From Meandrina meandrites (lineage: Eukaryota; Cnidaria; Anthozoa; Scleractinia; Meandrinidae), in contig OY855903.1 in assembly GCA_963693305.1 (NCBI GenBank), forward strand, positions 57,207,850-57,271,849: a DNA stretch of 64,000 nt. Reading direction: 5' to 3'. A program made the translations under genes and the position numbers. Of the stretch, positions 11,201 through 22,585 are shown piece by piece. How positions within the stretch are numbered: the stretch's first letter is position 1; every line of letters starts with the position of its first letter. Below the pieces are notes generated by a model, which searched no databases, was not told the DNA's origin, and saw only the letters and a list, made by a program, of their open reading frames with translations.

Positions 11201-14200
11201 AAGGAGGGCCCTCAACGAAACTGCGAATTTTACGAAATCTGCGAAAATCGCGAAAATTGCGAAAATCGCGAAATTTTGCAAAAATCGTCAAAGAAGTGTT
11301 AATGAGTCTTCAACTGTTTATAAAGGAGGGCCCTCAACGAACCTGCGAATTTTACGAAATCTGCGAAAATCGCGAAATTTTGCAAAAATCGTCAAAGAAG
11401 TGTAAATGAGTCTTCAACTGTTTATATACACCAAAAGTAACATAAACTTCACTTTCAAGGCATAACATATCACATCTCCACTCACTAGATGCTTCACCTC
11501 TAGATAAGATGAGCAAAAACAATTTAACAAATGGCAAAAAGTATATTTATCACATGCAGTTGACTCTTTTGAGCATATCAATCGTTCCATGAAGTCAGCA
11601 AGTTTTTTCCGCCTATAAAACCCTTAATGTTGGAAGTAAAATTCTGTGATGTCTATAGTTGAAAAGGAAGATTAATGTCCACCAAATATTTCTAAATAAA
11701 GTGTTAAATGTCACGCAATGCAGCTTAATAAAAATAAACACATTCCCATTGTTTTTTCATTGTTGACGCTTACATTGCTAGGCGTCCAAATCCAGTTCTG
11801 CTCACTGAAGTTGTTCAAAATATAAAAATTCAATTCTATATCCTTGTTGCTACTCCATGGACGTAAAAAAAGTCTTGACATGCATATAACAACAAAATTT
11901 AGGTATGATTTGACAGCCCAGGTGCACATTTCTTGCTGGAGATACAAGGCTTTAAAAGTCTACGCCGATGTTTTCTTTCGTCCTCTAACCAGGTAAACAC
12001 CAGCTACCACACGACGATTATGACCAGACGCCAATGCATGGGGCACCTTTTAAAATCACACTAAAGATTTCGTTGCTCCTTGGAATTGAAGAAGCTAGGG
12101 TGCGGTGGTGCGGATCCATAATTCGCAGATTTCCGTATCATCAGAGCATTTTCCGCATAAAACAGAAAAACTTGCTTCATATTAATGATGAAGCAGCTGC
12201 TCACCATCCTCACGAACAGAAAAGACAAAGAAATTGATTATTTTGAGGCAGTTTTCATCCTAAAATTGTGACGAAAACACGCCACTTCGATTGTAAACAA
12301 TTCTTAACCTCCAGGCGTTCCACGTGTGTTGTCGTGATGGGATTAGCGGATAACGCGGGGACGGGGTCCCGGGGTACGGGGTACCGGGGTCTGTGGAAAA
12401 CACGAGGTCCCGGGGTGTGGAAAACAAGGGGTCTGTGGAAAACACGGGGTCCCGCTTTTTTACACAAGAAAAGGAATTATGCTACCCAAGTGAATTTCTG
12501 TTTGATTTACCCAGGTGTGGAATGCAACGGGTTCGTTTGCGCCCCTCCGCCTTACGAGTGAAAAAAAAGGAAATGTTGCCTTTACATATTTTTTAATAGT
12601 GCCCGCACTTCAATTCGCTAAGTGGCGTAGTTTAGGGTTAGGGTTAGGACGGAAGTCGAAGTATTGAAAACTTAGCATAAGTGAAAACGGAGAAACACAG
12701 CATCCTTTGATGTCGACTATATTCTCATGATTCAGAGTACTCAAGAGCCTACCTTCTTTGACAAAAAAGCAACATCTGCTGGTCTTTAACTTCTCAAACG
12801 TTTCACGAGGACTGTCTCTCCGTTAAGTTTTGCTTTAAAAGCTATACCAAAGGACCCACGACCGATTTCTTCCTTTTCTTGGATGTCTAACCATTGAAAT
12901 TCGGTCAAAACCTCAACAGTGATCTTCTTTTGAGGCCGTATTTTCAGGGTAGGTATTTTAAAACACGCCATGCTATTTCTGATATCTAAAAAACTAGTAC
13001 TTTGACACCCCGCGCCGGCTCATGAATGAAACTCGGTGAGCGTCGTGAGTGAGGTCAGCGGCGGCCCCAGTGTGAGAAAAACCGACGATGGTGGCGAGTA
13101 GTTTTTTAGGAATGTTTTCGGACACACCGTGCGTTCGTGGGTTACTTTTGCGCAGGAAAATCTTTCCAGCTGAATAAAAGTTTATTACTCATTCATTATT
13201 TCTGTTTGAAAAAAAAATGCGCGCAAGTTACTGAGAAAAATGTATGATGTATGACGTTTATACTGTACAAAAGGCTCACAAATGGACACAAACTCAACTC
13301 CGATGCACAACGCTTGAATGGCTTTTCTTAACGTCATGTTTAATACACTTTTCGATAAAGAAAGCACTTTTCACGAAGATCCTGAATTAGTTGATAATAC
13401 ATTTTAAGCAAACAAACATTAATTCTTTTTTTTCAGCGAGAAAAATAATTTCTAGTGTAAAAAAGCGCGACCCCGTGTTTTCCACACCCCGGAACCCCAT
13501 GTTTTCCACAGACCCCGGGAACCCGGGACCCCGGCCCCGCGTTATCCACCAATCCGTCGTGATGGGCCTGGGCACCAGTTTTGTTTTAACGCTGATTTCT
13601 ATTGGACGAAAAGCATTACCATTTCAGCGAATGGCAGTAGTTGATAAGAAACTGCATTGAAAACTCCAATCGCTATCACAATGGATGACCCGCCGTCAAG
13701 GATGAATTTGTCGTCAAAGAGACCAAGAAGAAGAAAGAAACTTGGCTGTACACTTAAGGAGGCTCACAACGGTTTCCAGCAATTTCAAGCTCTTAAACTT
13801 TGATGGGCCAATACTACAAATCTTTATAAGTAGCTGCTACAATAATGATATCGAACAAATGTCCAATCATTGCTGAATAAGTTGTGGTCATTTTCATGAC
13901 GTCACTGGCTACTATAGCAACAGTTTTACCTGTTAAAAACACCCTTAATTTTCCCTTTAAGTGCTTATAACTCAAAAACAAGTCCGGTGACCCCCATTTT
14001 TTATTATTGAATAATAATTGGCAGGTTAAGATGCAACTTTTTGCAAAGTTAAAAAAATTTCTCCGGAGCGGTTTCAGAGCCACCTTAAATTTTCGGAATT
14101 TTAAGGTGGCTCTGAAACTGCTCCGGAGAATTTTTTTTAACTTTGCAAAACGTTGCATCTTAACCTGTCAATCATTATTCAACAATAAAAAATGGGGGTC

Positions 14201-15308
14201 ACCAGACTCATTTTTGAGTTATAAGCACTTAAAGGGAAAATTAAGGGTGTTTTTAACAGGTAAAACTGTTGCTATAGTAACTGGTGACGTCATGAAAATG
14301 ACCACAACTTATTGAGCAATGATTGGACATTTGTTTGATATCATTATTGTAGCAACAACTGTTAAAGATTTGTAGTACTGACACATCAAAGTATAAGAGC
14401 TCGAAAGTGCTGGAAACCGTTGCGAGCCTCCTTAACAGCAGCGAGCTTTAGGCCACGAAGCGGCCTAGCAAAGAACGAGGTATATCCTATGATTTGCAGC
14501 ACGCTTGTTTCGGCTCATGAATTAAAGAACGAGGTATATTCATGTGTAGCATGCTTGTTTTGGCCGATGGTTTAAAGAACGAGGAATATTCATTTGTAGC
14601 GCGCTTGTTTCGGCTCATGGATTAAAGAACGAAGTATATTCATGTGTAGTATGCTTGTTTTGGCCGATGGTTTAAAGAACGAGGGATATTCATGTGGAGC
14701 GCTCTTGTTCGTTTAAAGAAGGGGGTATATTCATGTCGAACGAGGTATATTCATTTGTAGCGCGCTTGTTTCGACTCATGGATTAAAGAACGTGGTATAT
14801 TCATGTCGCATGAGCGCGGTAGCGAAAAATCGTTAAATTTGCAAAACCCGCAATTTTCGCAAATTTTGTAAAAACCGCAGCGCCGCTTTGCTGATGTGTT
14901 GTAATTTACATAACAAAGGGAGAAAAAACTTTGTAAAATTTGCAAAGCACAGTAGCGAAAAATCGTTAAAATCGTTAAATTTGTAAAATCCGCAATTTTC
15001 GCATCGCCGCAACTGAAAAACGTAAAATTTGTAAAATTTGTTATTTTGGCACGGGCGTAACGAAAAATCGTAAAATTTGTAAATTTCGCAACTGAGTTCA
15101 TTTCTGGACGTAAGTGCACTTCCTATAGTAATAATTCTGAGAAGACGATTAACGATCAAGACAGTTTCCATGTAATGGTCAGTTCCTTTATTCTCCTAAC
15201 CGACATGTTTGACTTCACAAAAACTGTGAGGAGAAATTGCACTTTGATCCGGTACTTACCCAACACGAGAAACACGGCAGCCGCGAGAAAACAAGCAAAC
15301 TGCGCCAT
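5208..15308 (-). CDS. Galaxin A, secreted di-cysteine repeat matrix protein
   Basis: Six coding exons join in frame: 15308-15260, 8817-8442, 7214-7025, 6565-6389, 5736-5647, 5462-5208 (phases 1,2,0,0,0), giving about 378 residues. Exon 1 encodes a signal peptide (MAQFACFLAAAVFLVL). Exon 2 begins a propeptide that ends in a furin-type RRRSKR, followed by tandem galaxin repeats (CCG-x3-Y-x-P-x4-CC-x-G-x-V). I count 23 Cys-Cys pairs. The last exon ends in TAG after a Gly/His-rich tail. Galaxins are secreted skeletal organic matrix proteins of corals; role and disulfide cross-linking are known or inferred from the family, not from this DNA. Odd points: exon 4 has an extra lone Cys (VICTTY) not found in copy B, exon 2 is four residues shorter near its end than in B, and intron 1 holds a 5.4 kb transposon composite. 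Splice sites are canonical GT-AG. Confidence 0.9.
5800..6254. mobile_element. MITE with TA target duplication (Tc1/mariner-like ends)
   Basis: The 455-bp insertion starts CAGTAGAACCCCTATTAAG and ends CCTAATAGGGGTTCGACTG, flanked by TA (5798-5799 and 6255-6256). The matching position in duplicate B (near 19478) is uninterrupted, giving an empty site. No transposase frame. It lies in intron 4 of galaxin A. Confidence 0.85.
7951..8259. mobile_element. MITE with TA target duplication, C-rich interior
   Basis: The 309-bp element has inverted ends CCTTAAAATTCCGGTTATAA and CCGCAAAATTCCGGTTATAA, flanked by TA. The interior repeats the terminal GGTTATAAGCCC motif and includes a long C run. Duplicate B lacks it at the equivalent place (near 21256). 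It lies in intron 2 of galaxin A. Confidence 0.8.
9780..11430. repeat. 110-bp tandem satellite interrupted by a MITE
   Basis: The landmark TCGCTATAGG recurs at 9851, 9961, 10071, 10181 and 10271, so the period is 110 bp with a final 90-bp spacing. Each unit holds AAATCGCGAAATTTTGCAAA and GGGCCCTCAACGAAACTGCG. The array resumes as a variant ~120-bp unit after the insertion at 10403-11193. Open frames across it are a by-product of the repeat and are not genes. Confidence 0.85.
10403..11193. mobile_element. Mutator-like MITE with ~190-bp terminal inverted repeats
   Basis: The 791-bp element starts CGGTGAGGGTAAAAGG and ends CCTTTTACCCTCACCG. The terminal inverted repeats run about 190 bp, through the GTATTTAACAATGCGG region. 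It is flanked by a perfect 9-bp repeat GTTTATAAA (10394-10402, 11194-11202). Long TIRs plus a 9-bp duplication fit the Mutator superfamily. The central ~400 bp has no coding frame I recognise. Confidence 0.85.
12340..13555. mobile_element. Mutator-like element carrying a kinase fragment (Pack-type)
   Basis: Ends are GGATTAGCGGATAACGCGGG on the left and the inverse of GGATTGGTGGATAACGCGGG on the right, with G/C-rich inverted repeats extending ~130 bp. The flanks are a perfect 9-bp repeat GTCGTGATG (12331-12339, 13556-13564). The interior has no transposase. It holds a protein-kinase N-lobe piece (12786-12971, minus) and a two-and-a-half unit TTAGGG run near 12630-12646. Confidence 0.75.
12786..12971 (-). 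pseudogene. Protein kinase N-lobe fragment
   Basis: This 61-codon frame encodes IGRGSFGIAFKAKL followed by VLVKRL. That is the glycine-rich ATP-binding loop (G-x-G-x-x-G) and the beta-3 lysine of a eukaryotic protein kinase, at the right spacing. The frame stops directly after, so helix C and the catalytic HRD and DFG segments are missing. A fragment alone cannot be a kinase. It lies inside a Mutator-like element and is best read as one captured exon, possibly spliced into a host transcript. The parent kinase is not identified. Confidence 0.7.
13754..14435. mobile_element. Fold-back MITE, near-perfect ~680-bp palindrome, TTAA flanked
   Basis: TTAAGGAGGCTC at the left and GAGCCTCCTTAA-like at the right open two arms of about 330 bp that mirror each other to a centre near 14090. 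The TTAA at each end is the usual target of piggyBac-type elements. No coding content; frames seen on both strands are mirror images. Confidence 0.85.
14455..14810. repeat. ~52-bp tandem repeat
   Basis: About six to seven copies of a unit containing TTAAAGAACGAGGTATATTC followed by ATGTGTAGCATGCTTGTTT. Copies alternate between two forms, suggesting amplification as ~104-bp dimers. It lies inside the composite element. Confidence 0.75.
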
Positions 15309-15556
15309 AGTTGTTGAAATCTGTTGTTGTCGTCTTTTCCTCCTCAGGAAGGGGATAAAAAACTATAGTAACGAGAAAAAGGATAAAGCGGAAAAATTTA
15401 ACTATTTAAGTGACTAGTGCAGTTCGCAATTTATGTTTATGCCCAAAATAAATCAAAACAGGCACCGCCAAAAATCGAGGTTTAATCTTGGGTACGAAGA
15501 GAAGATCAATTAAAATAAGGCGGTCGGTCAATGCTGACGAAAACTGAAACTGAAAG

Positions 15557-18114
15557 CGAACGGTGAAAATGAAAAATAAGGCCCATGCCTTGCAAGATGG
15601 GTTCTTTGTGACGCAGTTCTGTGAGCAGCGTGACACGCGTGAAATTTTTCAGTTCTGAAATCAGCAGCCGAGAGTTGAAGAGGCAATGAGCACACCAGAT
15701 TACTATAGCCTTTCCTACAGAGGGTCAAGAATGAGAAATTTACGACAGACGCCGATCTAAGCCTTTTCCATACGAGAAAAAATTCAGACCATGTACAAGT
15801 TTTTCTCCAGATCTCTATTTGATGAAAATCGATCAAAGTACGGAGTGCATTTTACCTTCATCAAGAGGATCGCGCAACATGTTCCCTGCACTCGATATGA
15901 AACGTCACTGTGTGCATATGATTTTAGTCTAAGTGAAAATATCTAGAAAATATGTTCATAAATAAGCCAGCTACCGTATTTAAAACTCAGCCGACACTTG
16001 TGAACTTACTTATAAGCTTGAAAGTGCGTGTCATTCGCGGTCGGCCGGATATATTGCGTTTTACATTTAAATTCAAAACTACCAGCGAATTAGCGACAAA
16101 CATATCTAAAGAATCGCTTACCTTTTCACGTGACTCAGAGCCTACAGGACTGCCACAGAAAGAAAAATGCTAAACGGAACAGAATAGAACGGAAAAAAGT
16201 AGTGTTAAATCTTGAGGTAGACTATGCTAATAGTTAATAAAAATGAGAAGGATCCAGCGCGACTATTTTGAAGCCGGAAGATTGAAGTATGAGTTAATAG
16301 ACCAGAAATATAAACAACTTCTTTCGGTCTCCCCTCTCAATGGATGGACAGGACACCAAATCGATCGCGTGTACCATTTATAAACATGCCCTTATGCGCC
16401 TGCTGACGCGACGAGAACAACTAAAAGTTAACGCCACAACTTATTCGATACTTACTTGTCGTCCTTCAAAACTCAACTGAAAATATTGTTCTACATAATC
16501 AAAATTTTGTTTTGTCTGTTTTATAGTGAGCTTCTCGTTAGAACAAGTTCATAAGACAAAGGACATCAAATTCTCATCTTCATTCTAACAGGCAATATTA
16601 TTCGCTGGGACGATTTGTTTAGTCGTCGATTTGTCCAATGGAATGAAGTATTCTATTTTTCTATGCCGGGGCACCAAATATCACCTAAATATAAACCAAG
16701 GTGAGGATAGACTTCCGTTCAATTGAACAGCGAGTAATAAATATACATTTTGCTTTCTTCCCTGTTAGTTTGTAACAATTTTTTTTACCAGAGTGTTTCT
16801 AAGAAATCGAATTTTGTGATTCACTAATCGATCTCTTATCACTTCTAAAAATACAACAGACAAATCAGTCATAATAAATCGTGATAAAGTGTATACAGTA
16901 ATTATAACTAATATAGCGAAAATATTCCTCTAGTATAATAGTGATACCAACCAATGTTGGAAAACATGCGTTTTAGCCCATGATTCCATTCTTGTTAGCT
17001 CGAAAAGTTTAGACTGCCCACAGAGCAAGAAGACAAACACTGTATGTTTACTCTTCGATGCCTGGCTTGACTTCCGCTAGTCACTCACAGAATTTGAATA
17101 ATTATTCACGATCAAAAAAACTCTGGACTTCATAATGGCGCCACGATTGGAGACATTTCAGTTATTTACATGACGTTCGTGTATACAAACAGAAAATTGC
17201 AGCCTGTAGCGGAGTCGAGCTTCGCAAAAAAGAGGGTGACGGCCTTTCGTGAAAATCAAGACTAAGAGTAGTAAACGCAAAGAAAAGAAATATTTTATCT
17301 TACTTCCTGATCAGTCGGCTGTCAGTGATTACTCAGATTTGTGTTAATATATGCATTATGTACACATAATTATTTTCAACTTTAAGTATACCTGAATGAC
17401 AAGATAAACTACTGTAGACTTAATACCGTTTACAGCTCGGCTTATTTGACAAAACGAAAACAAAAAGTATTGACAGTGTAATGGCACGAATCATTCATAC
17501 AACAATCATCTACACGCTGCAACTAGTAGAATCGCAAAACTTTGTTTTCTTGCTACTAATCCTGGTCCTCTGTGTCACTTTATTTATGCCAGTCCAACAA
17601 TTGTTTGGTGCTTAGTGTAATTACTGGCAAATAGCAAACTGAAACAACCAAAGCATAAAGGCTTGACAAAATATAAAGGCGAAATTAAAAAGTCGAAACT
17701 CTTTAACTAATAACATTTACAAAAGCACCCATTTTAAAGTGAGTAAAATTCTAGACTGAAAATGCCTAATTAGCGTTGTAACGGAACACTTAACTATGCT
17801 GTAAATTTTACTTATCATAAGATCTGGGGGTAATTTTGTATTCCCGATTTAAACTTTGAGTTCAGGTGAAATTATTCATTTTCTGTCGTGGCCGTCATAA
17901 TTCATCACAATTATAAATTAATTGTGGGTGATAATCATTTCTATAAAGAGCGAGTGGACCGTGAATAATTTGTTGTGTCTTCTTATAAAATTACACGAAA
18001 TTGCACACTGTCACGAGCGTATAAAATTGATTATTATCCAACTCAAAAAATGCGCAAAACGAGTACACATATCCCAGGCTTTGTCACCAAAGCACTGGTT
18101 GAGCATGTTATCTG
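15557..18114. other. Intergenic between duplicate units, nothing recognised
   Basis: About 2.5 kb of AT-rich DNA upstream of galaxin A and downstream of galaxin B. I find no exon-like frames with splice sites, no RNA gene and no clear inverted-repeat element. Confidence 0.5.
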
Positions 18115-18548
18115 TTACGCCCATGGGTCCACACCTGACCGCGCGCAACTCAAATTTTATTTTGCACACTGATCTGGATTTCCGGAAACAGTAGCATTGG
18201 ATTATGACTTATTATTTTTGTGAAATATCACTGAACACTTTTGCTTGTCATTTCTACTTTAAACTTGCTTCGCGGGTTCTTCAAAATACTGCAAAACTGC
18301 GGTATCACAGGGACAATATCGGCGCGAGTTCGGAAAAGACCGAGGGTAATCGGGACCAGAGCGGTCCCGAGCACGCTTGGTTAATAAGAGATTTATTGCA
18401 CGACTGAAAAGGATTTATTTATATGGATAAAAGCGAAAAGGGAAAGGAAAGGAAGAACGGGATGCTGGCTGAAAACCCATTGAAAGCTTCGTTTGAACGT
18501 TTAACAGACCAATAAACTAATAAGTAGCCTTCAATGTTAATCATTTTC

Positions 18549-18554
18549 TTTATT
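18549..18554 (-). promoter_or_regulatory. Polyadenylation signal candidate, galaxin B
   Basis: AATAAA on the minus strand about 310 nt after the galaxin B stop, at the position conserved with galaxin A. Confidence 0.6.
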
Positions 18555-18860
18555 CTAATCGCTTCTCTGCATAATAATACATTCATGGTTATTAAAAAAA
18601 TTAAATGCTGCTTAACCATCCGTTGTAGTTCTACAGCTCGTTTTAAAAAGAAGTTAAAAATCAGTGTAGAGTGAAACTATTCTGGTACCGTTTATGAAAA
18701 AATGCTTTAGTATTGACGTTTATAATCTAGTGTCCATGTATCTGAATGGGAAAATGGCCCGAAAGCAGGCCGTCCGTTCATTTGACTAGTCTCGCTCAGA
18801 CACTCAAGAAAATTAATCAAGTTTTTTTTTTTAACTTCATTGAGCTTCATTGCTATGCGC

Positions 18861-21800
18861 CTACTGAAGCTCTCTGCATTGCCAATATCTGGATGATCCC
18901 TGGTGATGCCCGTTGTGGCAGCAGCCTTTAGGCCTTATATATCGTCCTTGACAGCAGTCCTCAAACGCTGGATTGTACAGTGAGCTTCCACAGCATCTGC
19001 GATGGCTCAAACTTTTGATGGGCCCGCCCTGGTTTGGATAAACTCGCCCTCCACAACAGGTGTGAGTGAATGGGCTGTACCCGACGCGACCACAGCAGAA
19101 TTTGGCGTTCGAAAATACCTTGTTTCCGCAACAGACCTGACCAATGAAAATGGAATTAAAAATGAACTGTCTTAACTGTTTTGGTAGGCATTTTCAGATT
19201 TTCCCTTCCAAAGACACCAGTCGGTTACATTATCATTACTCTCATCTTCTTCTTATACCCACTGACACACTTAAACACTGATACAAACAGAAATTCCGAT
19301 ATCAAATTTAAAGTAGTCACCTGAGTTGCTGGGTTGTAACCCTGTGTTCCACAGCAGCGAGGATTCTGTATGCCTATGCCGGATGGTTTACTAGAGATCT
19401 GTCCTGAGCAACACATCTGTAAAGAAGAGAAACGGACGAATGTAAAAGACATGGAAGCATGTCCCTATACCAGGAAATAGTCGGTAGGTTAATCTACTTT
19501 TTTTGGAAGTTTGTGAATGAAACCTTTGTTGCGTGTGAGGATTTCAATAGAAAACTTTCGAGAACAGATTTTATGAAACATATCTCGGTATACATTATTT
19601 TTTAATTTACCTGAGTAGCTGGGTTATAAGCCTGTCTTCCACAGCACCCTGCGTTTGGTACACCGGATGGCTTATTCGTGACTTGTCCCAAGCAACACAT
19701 CTGATATGTGGTGAAGATGACCATTTTACCGCAACAGCCTGTCGGCAATTGGCTTACCTTGTCGTGGAGTTTATTCCAGCAGCAAACCTGAAAAAATAAA
19801 GAATAGGGGAGGGGGGGACAGAATGAAATTAAGTTAGTTAATTATAAGGGCTTCGTTTTCCAATATATACATCTTATATAAGTTTAAATTAAAAGACAGT
19901 TGTTTGGGAGCGTTTCCCGAAAAATTTTTGCAACTGCTAGTGTAGCTTGACACAAATAGTGCTTGGTGCCGCGAATATCAAACCTGCACAGTACCCAAGG
20001 TGGGAGGGAGGGGGGGAGGGGGCGATGGGCGGTAACCATCGTATGTTCTCAGGGCTAAAATTTGTGGCGTGGTACCCGCTTAGATTATTTACTCCCACTG
20101 AATTGTCCCGCTAAAGCTATCTATGTGGCTTACGTTTTCGCCATAATGGGACGGCAAAGATATATACAAAGTTGTAGGCGCAAACGTAGTGAGATAAAAT
20201 TATTGTTTCTGTGATCTGTAAGTCTCTTTTAAGAGGCACTGTCACTTAATTATTTTCTCAGAGAACTGGTTGGGTAGTTTTAAGCGAAACTGAACCAGTA
20301 GTTTGGGGTCTCCAGTGATTAAAATGTCTATTCGCTTTTCAAAGTTATCCTAAAAAATGGTGAAAGTTTCCCTTTAATAGTATAATACCTTTTGACTTCT
20401 GTCATAAACAGTGTTTCCACAGCAGGCAGGTGAAGATACGCCTGAGGTTGATAACACTTTCCCTCCACAGCAAGCTTGTGTGTTGGGGTTATATGACACG
20501 CGACCACAGCACTGAGCTGGCTTCGGTGAAATGGTTCCAGAACAGCACACGTGTGTGGAAGGGATGTAGCTTTTTCGTCTGTAAAAAAAACCAGCAGTGT
20601 TTTCGAAATTGATCTAAGTAATTGATGCTGAGGTATAGAAAGATACTTATGAACGAGAAGTCACAGGGAATACAGTTAATTTCCGAATTCTTCAACCCTG
20701 GATTTTTCGAACCTTTCCTCAGTCGAACATGTTTGAGTCGTGTTCGAAAAATCATACAGACCACTAGGACCGCTTGAAGAGTACGCTAGAGCTCAGAATT
20801 TTTGTTCATTTTGAAAGTCTCAGTTACTGCTTGTGAAGCTCAACGAAACGCAGTAAGATAAAAGGCTTCATGAATTCAGTGAGTTCAGTGAATAACTTCA
20901 TCACTAATTTGAGCCACAAATAAAAGATCGTGAATTGTTTCTTAGGTGAAGGATTGCCATTAAAAAACCTGGTCCCATTCAAAAAATTATTGAGAGCTTT
21001 GGATAAGGTAAAGGGGCAGTCTTGAAGAGCAAAATAGAGATTGAGTAATCTTACTGATTCCATCTCCAAGTTCTTAAAGGGTTGCACTAACCCCCTCGGG
21101 GAGATACTTCCTATATGGTGGACTATACTGAGAAGCTCCGCCCAAAAGGTGTGCCTTTCACGGGCTGTAGGTATATAAAAGGGTAGGGATTTTAAGGTAT
21201 GGAAAACTCCCATTCAGGTATTTAATATCACGAACATGCCCACCAAACTGTTGATTTATTGAAGTATTTTAAAGGGTTATTCGAGTGAAAGGTTAGAAAA
21301 GTGATGTTTATGTAGTGTCCTTTCTGTTGGTATGTGGAAGGAGTATCATTTTTCCTGTCTAAGTTATACAGAAGGGTTAACTTTTCACCGTATAAAACTT
21401 TTTTGAGTATTCTCTCCCCCTCCGAGCACTTACCCGCAACATGCACTTGGCTGCCCGCCAGGAGGCCTTGTAACGAGCTGTCCATAGCAACAGCTTTGTT
21501 TGGTTCTATCGTAGGGAACGCTACCACAACAGGCATTAAGAGAACCCTTGGTCTTTACGGTGCCTGCACAACACAGCTGCGATTTAGGGTCGTACGTTCT
21601 CGAACCGCAACAGAACTTGCCATGCTGGTTAAAGAGAAGCTGGCCACGGCAACAGAGCTGGTAACGTGGATCGTACGATATGTCACCACAGCAGTGCTGT
21701 GCATGAGTGAGCTTGGGTCGCCGCTGCTGTTGGTCCCCGTCACGGAGCAGATACCGATCATCACATCGTCTGAAGCCAGGAGGACCAGAAAGTGATGATT

Positions 21801-22585
21801 GACAGTGCGTTTCTACAGCTGTGGAAGACAGAGTCTGTTATTTACACCATGTACCAGAATATAACTATGTGCCTAAAATAGGGGAGGGAAAATCGCAAAG
21901 TATGGTCTAAATTAGGGTAACGGTTTCTTGAAATGTGCCGCACACCCCCACCCAAATTTTACCCTCCCTCTCCTCCCCCCCCCCCCCCCCCCCGGCCCCA
22001 GGTGTGGTGAGTCCTTTCCCGAGTGCAGTGTCGATCCTTTATAGTGTATATAATTAGCCAACTCCCCCTCACTTCCTGTAAGCGAATACAGGGAACCGTA
22101 AAATAATCCAGAAAGTAAAAACTAGGCTAGTTATCGGCATATTTATGAGGAAAGCTATTCTGCGACATCAACTGGATCAATACGTCTGGCACCAGGCCAA
22201 GAAAGGGGAATTATTTTCTTCAAGTTTTGAGCCACTCGACGTAGGACGAAGTACGTGGAGCGTAGGAGGCGAAGTTCCTGTACAGTCAGTTTTTATGAAA
22301 CTAGTAAATCGAGCGTAACGCCAGTTTCACCAACGTGACACATAGGATACCGATTATCAATACATGTCCATTCTCTCTACTTTGGTCTCTTAGCACTTCT
22401 TATCGTAATAATTCTGAGAAGACGATTAGCGATCAAGACAGTTTCCATGTAATGGTCAGTTCCTTTATTCTCCTAACCGACATGTTTGACTTCACAAAAA
22501 CTGTGCGGAGAAATTGCATTTTGATCCGGTACTTACCCAACACGAGAAACACGGCAGCGGCGAGAAAACAAGCAAACTGCGCCAT
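18861..22585 (-). CDS. Galaxin B, secreted di-cysteine repeat matrix protein
   Basis: Six coding exons join in frame: 22585-22537, 21818-21434, 20578-20389, 19787-19611, 19416-19321, 19136-18861, giving about 390 residues. Signal peptide, propeptide and 23 Cys-Cys pairs follow the same plan as galaxin A. Differences from A that change the protein: the furin-type R-S-K-R is replaced by RRPKL (one codon lost and two changed), exon 2 has four extra residues (QPSA) before its last CCG, exon 5 has two extra (IG), and exon 6 has a seven-residue insertion (IKSLSHR). All frames are intact, so both copies look functional. Function is inferred from the galaxin family: an extracellular skeletal matrix component. 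The ~3.7 kb gene has short introns, unlike A. Confidence 0.9.
20229..20377. mobile_element. Short TTAA-flanked insert in galaxin B intron 3
   Basis: A 149-bp stretch begins TTAAGAGGCACTGTCAC and ends TTTCCCTTTAA, where unit A has only TCTTTAATAG. TTAA at both ends fits a piggyBac-type MITE with decayed inverted ends. It lies just downstream of exon 3's donor. Confidence 0.6.

Larger units (their letters stand above)
9737..15116. mobile_element. 5.4 kb composite inverted-repeat transposon in galaxin A intron 1
   Basis: The insert is bounded by an 8-bp direct repeat CACTTCCT (9729-9736 and 15117-15124). Near both ends is the inverted sequence TTATGTCCAGAAATGAAC / TTACGTCCAGAAATGAAC, continuing into AATT-rich repeats. 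Duplicate B is uninterrupted here (near 22396). An 8-bp duplication is typical of hAT-type elements, but no hAT transposase is present. Inside are a 110-bp tandem array, a 791-bp Mutator-like MITE, a 1.2 kb Mutator-like element with a kinase fragment, a 680-bp palindrome and a ~52-bp tandem array. Confidence 0.8.
4510..15556 (-). repeat. Segmental duplication, unit A (galaxin A)
   Basis: This segment is collinear with 18115-22834, with homology at both ends: the flank CACCTGACCGCGCGCAACTC (about 4533 and 18142) and the region upstream of each signal-peptide exon. All six galaxin exons and their introns are shared. Unit A is about twice as long, mainly through the 5.4 kb insertion at 9737-15116 and two small elements at 5800-6254 and 7951-8259, which are absent from unit B. 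Confidence 0.9.

Noticed and set aside
12255..12561. Overlapping frames on both strands (VFSTDP / VENTGSR peptides)
   Set aside because: They come from GC-rich direct repeats in the inverted ends of the Mutator-like element.
12629..12646. Telomere-like TTAGGGTTAGGG
   Set aside because: Only about two and a half units, inside a transposon; too short to indicate a chromosome end or fusion.
13814..14315. Open frames of ~100-114 codons on both strands with near-identical peptides
   Set aside because: Both come from the arms of one palindrome, so they mirror each other; no start context, splice sites or known domain.
21334..21795. 153-codon plus-strand frame
   Set aside because: Antisense to galaxin B exon 2, which has conserved splice sites and Cys-Cys repeats in the minus frame.
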